Source: Fratercula arctica
Lineage: Eukaryota; Chordata; Aves; Charadriiformes; Alcidae
Length of the DNA stretch: 64,000 nt
Assembly (NCBI GenBank): GCA_947846985.1
Contig: CANTUZ010000002.1
Location: forward strand, 16,254,087-16,318,086
Direction: 5' to 3'
Shown here piece after piece: positions 34,830-45,800 of this stretch (positions within the stretch are counted from its first letter, which is position 1; every line of letters starts with the position of its first letter). Position numbers and translations under genes: made by a program. The notes beneath the pieces are model-generated. The model saw only the letters and a program-made list of their open reading frames with translations. It was not told where the DNA came from and did no database searches.

Positions 34830-35090
34830 GCCTGCTCCACCTCGAGTGCACGGGCAGCCGCTCTCCTTGTAAATCAGGGCTCGGCACTGCGGTGTTGCTA
34901 AGCAAACTGGAACCGGAGACAGCTTCCTCCCGACCAGGGGCTCCTCTGTGCCATGGACGGGCAGCCAGCTCCGAAAGGGAGCAGCCGTCCGTGCAGGGCA
35001 GCCTGGCAGAGAGTTGGGGGCAGTGGCAGCCTGGTCTGACCCGTGCCCTCCATGCTTGGACCTGCTGCCTGTGACTCACGGTGAAGCCTG
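34830..35090. promoter_or_regulatory. Isolated GC/CpG-rich patch with X-box-like site
   Basis: About 260 bases with clearly higher GC and roughly a dozen CpG dinucleotides in an otherwise CpG-poor window. It holds gttgctaagcaaac (34894-34907), two inverted half-sites resembling an RFX X-box. Open frames run through it on both strands (minus 34723-35232, 169 codons; plus 34790-35074, 94 codons), as expected when GC is high and stops are rare. It could be a weak promoter, an enhancer or an exon of an unrecognised transcript; it is below the usual CpG-island length. Confidence 0.3.
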
Positions 35091-36149
35091 GCCTTCTTTC
35101 CCAAATGTGTTTTTCTAGCACTTTTTTCTTTCTACTTTCACTCCATTTTTCATTCCACTGGAGAATGAAATGCTTTATCCAGCTCAAAACTTTACATTTC
35201 TGTTTTGGTAGAATTTCTACACACATGCACACAAAGAGTACATAAAAGTACTTTTAAAATTTGTGTTAATTTAACCAGCAAATTGACTGTATGAATTAAC
35301 TATGCAGCCTGCCTCTTAATTGACTCTGACGCTTTACTGGTAAGTCTTAGGTTTACCTTGGATATTTCCAATTTGAATTATTCAAAATTAATACATGACC
35401 CATTTTGCTGGCCCTAGCTTAAATTCCTGTGCATCTCTATCAAGACTATTTATTGCTACGGCACAAAGCAGGGGGGGAAAAAAAGGCTGGCGCCCGGTTG
35501 ATCTGTTCTCCAGTAGCATGTGGGAGAAACAGGTTCTCTTCCAACCCTCTTGTTCCCCAGGCTGTCATGGGCACCGAGTGCTGCAGAGATAGCAGCAGCA
35601 GCTACTCCAGCTGATTAACCAGAGACAGTGACAGACTTTAACAGGAGTGCTACCCAGCACTCCAGAGCCAGAAGAATAGTTGCCTCAAAATAGAAGCAGA
35701 TGGGTCTGCGCAAAATGATGGGACTTTGGAATTCAAAAAAGTGTGTTAGTGGGGAGGGAAAGAGGGAATTGTGTATCTCATTTTAAAAGAGGTTTTTAAT
35801 ATGTACACTCTGTCTCTTACTATCTTTTCCAGCAGGAAGATAAGGAGGTCAGGCTGTGCTCAAATATAATGAGCTGTGGTAAACCATCATTTTAAAATAC
35901 ATTGAAATCTTTAATAGCAACAGTAGAAGATATTTACAAAAGTACCACGTTATAGATAATTTATACAGGGACAATTATCCTGGTAATAAATCTAAATAGG
36001 AACAAGCATGTTTTTTCTTTCATATTTTGGACAAGTCAAGTGGAGTGCATGAAAAACAGAGAAACGTCCTATTTTACAAATCAGGTCCAAGTATGGAGCT
36101 GAATTTGAAACTTCTCATTGAGATTTCCTGAGTCTAAAAGGAATTTGCT
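35091..36149. other. Non-coding gap
   Basis: Unique-looking AT-rich sequence; no gene or repeat was recognised. Confidence 0.5.
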
Positions 36150-36290
36150 GGTGTAAGGATCAAACTCTGAAGTCAGCAAGCCTTAATCTCCACCAGCTTT
36201 TACACCAGGGTAACTCCTTAGATCTCAGTGAAATTGCTCTAGATTTATGCTCTGGTAACTGAAAACAGAATTATCCTCAAAAGACGGCTT
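36150..36290 (-). repeat. Old interspersed palindromic motif, copy 1
   Basis: The stretch ttttacaccagggtaactcc (36199-36218), then a variable centre, then gaaattgctctagatttatg (36230-36249) reads in reverse as cataaatctagagcaatttc. This resembles the copy near 61.87 kb and an imperfectly palindromic motif (core like tttacaccagtgtaactcc) common in turtle and crocodilian DNA. The family name is unknown to me and the ends are uncertain. Confidence 0.5.
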
Positions 36291-37389
36291 CTCGTTTACT
36301 GTAAAAAAACCCTAAGGATTAGACCTTAATTTATTGATCTGATCTCAATGTGGCAAATCTGCATCCTAAGGGCTTGTTGCAGGGCTTTAGGATTGTTTTA
36401 CACTGCTCTGAGATGGAAGTCACTTGTTCCCCCACTATATAACAGGTGAGACATAGTGTCTTCCGAAACACTGAACATTACACTTACCATAGGATTCAGC
36501 TCATCTTCGATTACAGATCTCTAAAAGATCACACTATATTAGAAAACAACATGGGACCAGACCCATTCTCCAACCCTGGGCTAACTTTTTCACATCCGCG
36601 TGATTAAACTCTCTCAGCCCTCAAAAGCAGACTGACTGCGTTTAATACGCTTATTGAGGATGTGTCAGGCCCATGCTGAGCCCTGAACTGTGTGTGGGCA
36701 CTGTCTGGGAGAGTGCTGGGATGCCACTGACGGTGCTCGCAATTTGACCATATGGATGGTCACACACCGGTGCGCAGGGCTGCGTGAGAGCCTGCCTCCG
36801 TTTAGTACTGTAAAAATAGTCTTGGTGTCTAAGCCTGTCTGCTGCCTCTTAAATGCCCTTCTGAGACGAATTGACACCTAGAGATGCCCATTTCTCCTCA
36901 TTTAGTTTAGAAAACCTCTATGGTGACTAACTCAGACCTAAATTTTAACTTTCACGTGCCTAAAGTGAAGTGAAGCGTCTGCTAACCAGAGTGTTTCAGG
37001 TACAGCACATACATGAATGAAGAAAGAAAAGGAGGGCAGGTTTCTTACTGCATGTGCCTGGATTTAGTGTCTGGTAAAGCTGAATCTTTGTGTAAAGAAA
37101 TAAAGAGTGAAAATAAGGCAGTGTCTGCCATGTGTAGATCGATGCAGAAGCAAGCACTCTCTGCGCCAGGCGAGATGCTGACACCATGCTTTTCTCCTGT
37201 CTGCTCTGTAAGCAGTATAAACAGTAATAGACATTGTATCATCTTAAATTGCCTCATCGAATGTAATGCCGATTTTAGACTTGGTTTGAGCCTCCTAGCT
37301 ACCATGGAGCAGGGAATATTTACTCTCATCTTAGAAGATTTTACCTGGCGAGACAGAGCGAACAGCAGTCAATACCATTAGGGTGAGCA
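36291..37389. other. Non-coding gap
   Basis: Unique-looking sequence. Overlapping frames on both strands at 36996-37381 lack domains and splice context. Confidence 0.5.
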
Positions 37390-38650
37390 AGACCCTTCTG
37401 CACTCCCAGCAATTCTTCAGGGCATTGTCCCTGCGGAGCCCTGGGGGATCTCGGAATCAAGTGGAAAAACAGAGTAATGGGCATGTCAGTGCAGACTGAT
37501 TAATCATCAATCAAGTCAGAGTTTGGGGGGAACACAGACACTTATCCTAATGTAAGAAGAGCAACCCCCACTTACTGCCCTTGTTACCTAATGCTTGACA
37601 TGGCCTCAGTACTCACCCAGACCTGGCAGAGACCCAGAGAGAGATGCTGATACTCAAAGCTGCAGTTGCTGATTCTTTGAGTGTCCCTTGATGCATCTGA
37701 TTAAAGCAAATGATCGATACTAAACTTTGAGAAAAACTAGTGTGGGGATGTTACGGACGACAGCCCATGAATAAATAACTCTGATAATGGCATTTGTCTT
37801 ACTATAAAGCTCATTCATAATTTAGCAAGAATAATGCCCATTAAAGAACACCTAGAATGATCACTGACAAAATAAAGAGTTGATTGGTTTCTATCTTCTG
37901 GGAACTCTCACATAATAAGCTCAGTATGGAAAACTGGCTACGAACTCTATATAGTGATTATAAAACTATCTACTCTCCAGGTTGCCTCCTCCTCATTTAG
38001 TCTTTCTTCAGCACTTTTTGGATGTCTGCTTTTGATACATGTGCTCTAACTTGGAAAGGAAAAATGTAGAGAGAGGGCCTGTCTCTTTCGCAAAAATGAG
38101 GAAGAATTTCACCCAATCTCCACTGAAGTCATTAGAAACTGGTTTGGGTCCCAAACTAAATATCATGGGACCCTTAAAGTAAATATTGCTCCTTATTAAG
38201 CAAATCAGTGTTGCTGTATGCTAAATTTAAAGGAAGAAATAGCCCAGTTATGTCGGAGGAGTTACGTACTTTAATAAAATGTAGCTTGAATATTCATAAC
38301 GTACAGTTATGTAACGCCTATAAAATGTTTCCTGCCCCACCACCACAAAAACGGTTTGCAGATGTCTTTTAATCTAGAAATACTGTCTGTCTAAGGCAAG
38401 AGGAGAATGCCAATACCAAAGCCTTGCTCTAACAAAATACAAGTGGTTTGTATTTTCGCATAAGGATTGTGCATATGCACTGGCACATCTGCTCACTGTG
38501 CGGTCCCACAGCCTGGAATGGATAACGCTGACTTCGGGGATTAATGCCAGCCTCACTTGAGTAACAAACACTTGTACTCTAACAGTCTTTGCAGCACTAA
38601 AACAGGATACGCTTCTTTGGACGTCATGTCAAAATGCAAAGTACCATCCG
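37390..38650. other. Candidate conserved non-coding block
   Basis: Dense in homeodomain and PBX-type motifs. The palindrome tgattaatca (37497-37506) is followed by atcaatca (37506-37513), a PBX/HOX/PREP-type core. At 38261-38318 gttacgtact, cataacgtac and taacgcc give unusually clustered CpGs in AT-rich sequence. The texture resembles a developmental enhancer cluster. No conservation data were available. Confidence 0.3.
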
Positions 38651-39682
38651 ATCCTGCCCTCACTGGGTGACCACCTGTTTCTATTTAACGTCTTCTATTT
38701 AACAAGTATAGTATGATGGTGATGGAGCCAGAGTGTTTCAGAAGCATCCTGGAACAATACTCCATGTGGAAAATTATGGTGTCCCGTAGTGCTTCACATC
38801 TACCTCAACTATATTAAACACTACATAAAACAATCCGAATTCCAGACGTTCTCTCTAGATATTGTAAGTATGCTACGCCAGTATTTATGCGAACAAAAAC
38901 ATGCCAAGGCTTTAAATCCGTGATTCTAAATAGAAACTTTGGGTTTCACACAAGACTGAGCTCTCAGCGTACTGCTCCCCTCCCCAAACATGCCTCAACC
39001 TTGAACGTGACCACAAATGTCACCACTGTCACTTCAGTTAAAATATAGAAAAGCAGGAAGGTATATAACAGTGCACTCCAGAGCTTTGCTTTTAGAGACT
39101 GAGCAGTTTGGATATTGAAATCCAGTGATTTCCTACAGATCAGCTCATCTGATGCCAATGCACCCAGGCCCTGGCAGTGCCTCTTCTGCCTCTCATGCCT
39201 GTGGGTCAACACCAGAAAACAGCCATTGCTAATTGGCACTTCTTTAGCAATCAGGGCAGGAAGAGAAATGGTTTCAGAGGCCTGAAGCCAGAGGCCAGGG
39301 AGATGTGTGAGAGGGGAGGGGAGGCAGCCCAGCTCCCCTCAGGCCCACCAGCAGCAAGGTTTACCAAGATCTCAAACAACACCCAGGGTTTGCACTGCTA
39401 TCCCCTTGCACTATCATCCCTTACATTACTGAGATTTCCCCCTCTCCTTCCAGGCCATTTCAGTGTCTTTTACCTGCTTAGGTTTGTAGGAGTGCAAAGA
39501 CTGGGGCACTGAGGTACCAGGACAGATGGATGGAGCAAAAGAGGAGCCAGGGCAGAGGCTGAAAGCTGTTTGTCCTGGAAGGAAAAGTATTCCTGCGGTC
39601 CTGTCCCCCTGGACAGAGTTACCCCAGGACAGGAAACCACCTGGCGCAACGTGAGGGAAACCATCTCAGGGTAACTGACCGC
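38651..39682. other. Non-coding gap
   Basis: Unique-looking sequence with a moderately GC-rich part near 39240-39660. Frames there are overlapping and composition-driven. Confidence 0.5.
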
Positions 39683-39710
39683 TCACACACACACACAGAA
39701 ACACACACAC
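39683..39710. repeat. (CA)n microsatellite
   Basis: CA dinucleotide repeat interrupted once by GAAA. It is probably polymorphic in length. Confidence 0.95.
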
Positions 39711-39969
39711 GTAGCTATTCTGGGTGGAAAGGATGCAGATTGGAGTCCCCTGAGCTCAGAGGGTTTCACCTCTGGCCAAAGGGTTATGTCAAGTGGACAG
39801 TTTTCTTGTGATTTTTCTTTTCCCCAGTGGCAGATGGGTTTTTCCTGGAATAATACACATGTACTTCTGTGCACTGAATTACACTTTTCTCCTGTGGCTG
39901 TCTAGAGTGAATTGTGGAGGACTGAAGCACACTAATGCGGAGAGCTCGCACTGCGTATACCATATGAGC

Positions 39970-40019
39970 CGTACCAAACATACTTAATGAACAACGTACC
40001 CAACATACTTAATGTACAC
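39970..40019. repeat. Tandem duplication of a 25-base unit
   Basis: Two adjacent units beginning cgtaccaaacatacttaatg and cgtacccaacatacttaatg are offset by exactly 25 bases and nearly identical, so the duplication is probably recent. Confidence 0.9.
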
Positions 40020-40858
40020 TGTTACTTTCTGTTATTTCCTGTAAGAGAAAGTGGAGAGAGATGATTCACTAAGGAAATCTGCATAATTAGGGTCCATCAT
40101 TTCCTAGATGGGAACAGCACAGTCAAAGCAGAATATTTCCCCCCACCCTTTTAGCAATTCTTCTCAAGTAGCTGTTAGCTCCTCCACCTCTGAGAAGGGT
40201 GAAGGGAGAGCTAATGCCAAAGAAACCTTTACCAGGAGAACTGCTTCCCCCTTGCTCAAACTGCTACTGCTCCCCCAGCTTTCTAACTCCATGTATTTTC
40301 TGCTTGGGAAATGTTCATTTCAGTTTCATTTTCTCTTACTAACCCCAAATTGCATTTTGGTCTGGCAGCTCAGGAGCAGTATGGAGGTCTGCTGAGGCCT
40401 GGTCTTTGCCAGGATCTGCCCGATGCCATGGGAATGGCACAGACTGCCATCGGATCAGTCCTTGAGAACAACAGTCTCAAACTCCTGCTTTGGCCAACTT
40501 CGTATTTTGCTCTGCCTCTTTCCCAGCAGACAGGGCGACTACTGTGGGCCGTTCATGTGGAAGAGACTATCCAGCCAGCGGTCATGAGGTGGGGAAGAGG
40601 GAGGGAAAGGGGATGTTGAATAGTTCAAAATGATGAGGGAGAGATGTTAGAAATGTACAATCACAATGTATATGTTTTGTATTACTTTACTAGAAGTTAG
40701 TGGCATACACTTATTAACACTAAAATAATTTCTAGATAGTCCACTGCTACCAAAAATGGGAGGTCCCACTCTACTCCACCTTTCCCAACTGCAAAACACT
40801 AGCTCCTATTTATGGCTGGCTGTGGCATACGTCTGGACAGCCCTTCTCCCTTTCCTGT
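40020..40858. other. Non-coding gap
   Basis: Unique-looking sequence. Frames at 40108-40395 and 40311-40619 overlap in different phases without domains. Confidence 0.5.
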
Positions 40859-40960
40859 GCTGGTTTAACTCACTACTCAGGCAGAAAAACTAATTCAAGG
40901 AGAGTGGAGAAGGGAAAGGGAGAGGGTAAGATTTCTGTTGGCTCAGTGAGTTAAAGCAGC
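40859..40960. repeat. Imperfect inverted repeat with purine-rich loop
   Basis: The left arm (40859-40887, containing tttaactcact) and right arm (40932-40960, containing agtgagttaaa) pair at about 22 of 29 positions around a 44-base purine-rich loop. It could be the ends of a tiny non-autonomous DNA transposon or a chance palindrome. No matching target-site duplication is obvious. Confidence 0.5.
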
Positions 40961-42439
40961 CCCGGGACACATCTGGAAAATGACAGAGCAAGTGTAAAGG
41001 AGAAAGTAGAGCCTTAGTGCGAGGAACAGGAGAGAGAAAGGGAGTGGAGAGGGGATCAACATTTCAATAGCAGCAAACTCTTTTACAGCCTCAGTTGCTC
41101 TTAGGACAGGACTTTCCTTTGTATCAGCATGAAGGTAGGTAATACCAGTCTAAGACAACTGGAAGTTAGAGCATCACCACAGTGGGTTTGCTTTTAAAAC
41201 CATTTCAACATAAAAATCCCCTATAAGCAAAGGCTGGGGGAGAGAGAGGGGGGAAGACTTGTGCAAATCAGGCCTGAGTTTACCTTCATTCAGAGTCTCT
41301 GAGCAGCTTAGCAGCATCAGGGCTGGAATGCCTCACTTAAGGATGTCTGCTGGAGTGCTCGACCTTCAAAACTTTTTCCAAGGTTTTTCTCAGTTGGGCG
41401 TTTGCATTTATGTCTTATTCTCTTATTCTGCTATGGTTTTTCTTACTCTGCAAACTGAGGAAAGGTTTGGAACTTGGATTGCTTGATATGTTTAATATAG
41501 TTTTTTACCTTTTAATGGGATTTTAAAATAAATTATATGACAAGGGAACAACATAAAAATCTTCAAAAGAAAATCCTGCAAATAGTACACTTTATGTAGA
41601 GTTGATCAAATTAGGAAATCAAACAGACTTTCTGAAAAGTGTTCTTGTGACAACAGATGATCATAATCTCAGCTTTGTGGTAAAGCACATGGACTGTATA
41701 CTTTCCAGTTCCTTTTATTTTTTTCCTCTCTTTTGATTGCTAACATATTGAATTATTTTTTCTCCAATCTTCATCCACCTTTCTCTGATTAGTCACTCAA
41801 TATATTATCTAAAGAATCATTTCACACAGCACCACACTCAAGTCCAGCAAAAGTGGGAAGTATCATAAATCATGTGAGAAAGCCTTTCCTTGTAAGTCTC
41901 TAAGACTCAATCAGTCTGGATAAGTTTTGTATACAGTCCTAAGCACCTCATTTTTTGCACTAAGCCTTCAAAAGTTAGAAATCAGCCCCTCTGCATTCCA
42001 CCTTTTGAAATGAGGATAATTACCCTCAGCTCCACAGTAGCTGGAAACCTTAAAGTTACATCTAAAACCTGTGCTGCATCTAAAGACAGATAGAAATGTT
42101 TTGGCTTTTTTTTAATTTCAGTACTGTTAATGCTGTTACTGCTTTGTAGATCAATAGTAACTTTTCCCAAACAATAGTGTACTTTGTAAATCAAGATCCT
42201 GTTTTGGGCAATAATAAACGGTCAGCTTATGTTAGCTATTTTGTGATGTGATTAGTTTATTATAGAGTATTCACCAGCCCATGTCTGTGGGGAGGGTGGA
42301 TTGCCAACAGGGATAACAAATGGCAGTCTGCCACTCACAGAGACCACAGACCTCACTGCTTTGCCCAAAAAAGCAACTGCCTGAGATTTCTTATCTCTTC
42401 TAAAGTTTCACACTAAATCGAAGACCTCGACAAGAACTT
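40961..42439. other. Non-coding gap
   Basis: Unique-looking sequence. Near 42000-42050 a stretch weakly resembles the MIR core but is too short to call. Confidence 0.5.
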
Positions 42440-42850
42440 CCTGTCCCTTCACCTAAAAGCTGCTGGAAACTTGTGGCCTTCAAAGCTGAGATTTGAATAT
42501 CAGCTCTCCCCTAGTGCCACTTTGCAATACAAAGGAACCTCTGAGCTTTAATTGTCAGACAAAAGAGACTGTCTTAACATACACAGTCCCTTTAATTAGG
42601 GTCTGCATCTGTATACATCAGTGACCTTTAATGGCAGGCCATTAGCACCTTTAAACATTACACCCTGATTTGTTTGGAGTCTGTGTACAGAGAAGGTCTC
42701 TTTAATCTGAGGGAAAAGATAATAAGATCCATTGCCTGGGAACACAAGTCTGCAGAATTTTGTACCTGCTCGTTTCACATTGAGGACACCTGGCCACTGC
42801 AATACCTTCCTCAAGGCCGGTCTCTCTTGGAAGCTAAAGCCCCTAAGTGT
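42440..42850. other. Weak candidate conserved non-coding block
   Basis: Contains repeated cctttaat-type stretches (42549, 42590, 42626) and otherwise unique text reminiscent of conserved non-coding DNA. The support is textural only. Confidence 0.15.
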
Positions 42851-45800
42851 TGACAAAGTTAAACCAGTAAAGAGTGGTAAATAGCAGGAAAGGAGTGTAA
42901 ACTGTAGAGGGATATATGTCTGGCCACAGGACTGTTTATGGCTCAGTTAACAGACCTCAGCTGAATCGCTGTAACTAGCCCTCCCCTGGGGCTCCATCAC
43001 ATTATATGGGCTGGATCCTTTCTCCTGCCCGTGGCTACTTGATCCCCATGCCTCTCCTCCCTGCCCAGTGGTACCACCACAAGTGCTTGTGGGGCTGCAG
43101 ACTGAACTGAGCAAGGGAAATAATTCTGGGGGGAAAAAAAACAACAACAAAACCCAGTCTAGGCTTCCTATCAGGTGGACTAAACTGGATTCATTCATTG
43201 ATCTGGTTCATGGCAAGACCCCATCAACCACTGAACCCACAGAAACAGGGAGAGGGCCCTTGTGGTACATGGTAGGGAATAAGTGCTGGGGGTAAAGTGT
43301 TGCAGTATTGCTGCCAAGCACTTAACCTTGGCTTTAATATGTTGTTTTGCAAGGTGATGTAGTCTAGTTTTAACATTGAAATTATCAGCTTAGTAATATG
43401 GAAAAACTGAAGTACAAAAACCATTAAAAGGATAAAAGGTTAGTCTCAGTTCTCTGGCCAGGCCTCCTTCTGGTAGCGGATTTCCATTGCCTGCAGCTTT
43501 CCAGCCAGAAACCCCTACCTCTGGTCATTGACAAACTCTAAGTAAGCATTAGCTTCCATATTCCTGGTGACCATGACCATGATCATTGTAACCAATGACG
43601 TTTTTCAGACCTTTGACTAGGAAGTTGTTTAATGGTCCATTTAAAGGAAAGTGATCTGAAACCAAAATTGGTGTGAATAAATTCTATAATGCTGTAGTAG
43701 CAAACTTACTCCTGATTCATTAGGAGTAAATTTGCCCCTTTCAAACGCAGTACTTTTTATTATGCTTATATGTGGTCCCCTTCTGATTCACCTAATGATC
43801 CCCCAAATAATTTCCCCACCACTGTGCACACTTTCAGGACTGGCCTATCTGGTCAGCTTCTGGTCTCTACCACTCTGACGTCCCAGAGACTGGCTGTCAT
43901 TTCCCACCTTATAGTCTAGCACAGAAGCACATTTTTCCATTTCCACAGACATTCCAGTGATGGAGACTGTGGGATCTTACCTATGCCTTTACCTCTCTGA
44001 TCACTGTGAGTGTCCCATCTGTCCCCTCAGATTGCCTCATAAAAATTTCAAACTCAGTGCTCAGGAGAAAAACAAAGGCCTGGCAGGCCTCAAAACATGG
44101 AGACTGACAAGCCTATTGCACTCCAGGTAGATGCCAGAAGTCCTTGGTCAAGGACTTTGAGGAGTACAGAGGTGGATGAGAGATACTAATCATCATTCCA
44201 GTGCAGAAGGTGCCACAACCACTTTCAAACAGGAAGCTGGTACAGTCTGTGGAGGCATCACCTGAAGTCATATTTTGCTGCAGATTCTGCAGCATTTATA
44301 GTAGTGTCATTTATATTCTTGTGGTTGGATGTGACAAAATGTTCCTTTACCTTCCTTTTGCGTCTTATTTTCTTTTCTCCTGGTCTCCTCTTCGCATAAA
44401 GGCTGTTGGCCAGACCTGCATACAAAACTCTCCTCCCTTCTCCCAGACTTATTATCTGTCTTAGGCAGACACCCAAGTCCCTTCAGACTTCAAAGTTTTC
44501 AGTACGTATGCCAGGAACCAACCGTGCTTCGTGTACTCCTTCTCCTCTCAACCTCCCCATGAGTTCCCCAGGCTGCTAAACTCCAAAACAGAGTTTTCAG
44601 TTATCCAGAACCCAATTGTTTATCATAGCAATACCCACCAGGGTTCCTGGAGGAGTCACGACGATGAGAACCAGCCTTCTCATTTACTACCGTAAGCACT
44701 GGAGAGAGCAAACACAGGCCAGTGCCTGAATACACACGTGCTACTGACCCTTCCCCTGCCAAAGCCCAAAATAACTCTTTTAGGAGAGTAAAAACACAGT
44801 TAGTCACCAGTTACTGCAGATAAGCATTTGCAATCTGACAGTGCTGGGTCATGTTTGCTTGGGAGATAAGGTGGAGGCTGAGACACAGGAAGCACTTGGG
44901 CCAAGCTGTAATGTTTGTGAGGATGCCTGGCCTGTCCCCAGTTCCTGAATTAGTAACATCCCTTTTACAACCCTGCAAGAGCTCTGGTGGCACCAGTCTT
45001 AACTAATGCAGGGCAAATCTTTGCAAAGATGCCCTTTTACCACAGAGGACATGGCATTTATAATAGGAATTATCTGTGGTCCTATACAACCTGTGTGACG
45101 CTGCTACAGTCAGCCTGCCTACACCCCCTCTGTTAATAATCCACCACCACCTGGAAACTCTCCTTTTTTTTTCCTCACATGCAAGACCATTGTTCTCAAA
45201 GCAATGTGCATCCTACACTGAGAAATGTCTGGGGCCTCAAGGTGGCTATCCAGAACAGCAGATGTTATGGCAGAAAAGAACTCCCAGACATGAAGTCTCT
45301 CAAGAAGAAATATCTGTGAATATGACAAACTGGAAATGGCTGGGAGATCAAGAACTTCACTCACAGGCTGCTGAAAGAGTACAGGAAAATATCTGTGTGT
45401 TACACTTCTTACTTTTCAGGGTTGACAGCTTAAAGCATATTGGTGATCACAGCCACTGAGCACCTTGCTAACCCTGAGCCAAATAAAAGCAGCGTCCAAC
45501 AAGAGCTTGCAGACTCCCAGCATCACAACCTATATTTTCCAGAGAGATCTAATGGGGTTTCACCAGAGGGAATGGCAAAGCTTAGAGAAGAGCCACGAGT
45601 CTCTGGATTTTCGGTACCTGAGCTCATTCAGCTGACATGGTAAACCATAATAAGGTAGATAGAGAGGCCCAAGAGGATGCTCTGCATCCAACTAGAGGCT
45701 AAAATTGCGGGGTAAAATAATTATGTATTTCACACTGTGTTGTAAAGGAAGATTTAGTAGTCCTACCTTCAATACACAAAATGTCCTTACTTTGGCTACA

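Noticed and set aside
34355..34840. 161-codon minus-strand open frame as a gene
   Set aside because: No known domain, no splice signals that would make sense of it, and it overlaps the previous frame in another phase.
34723..35232. 169-codon minus-strand open frame as a gene
   Set aside because: It crosses a GC-rich patch where stops are rare, overlaps a plus-strand frame, and its translation has no recognisable domain.
40859..40960. Endogenous retrovirus LTR
   Set aside because: The phrase gctggtttaactc recalls some avian LTR starts, but there is no TG...CA boundary, polyadenylation region, primer site or internal retroviral sequence.
41990..42060. Third MIR fragment
   Set aside because: Only a short stretch (cattccaccttttgaaatgaggataatta) is reminiscent of the MIR core; too little to support a call.
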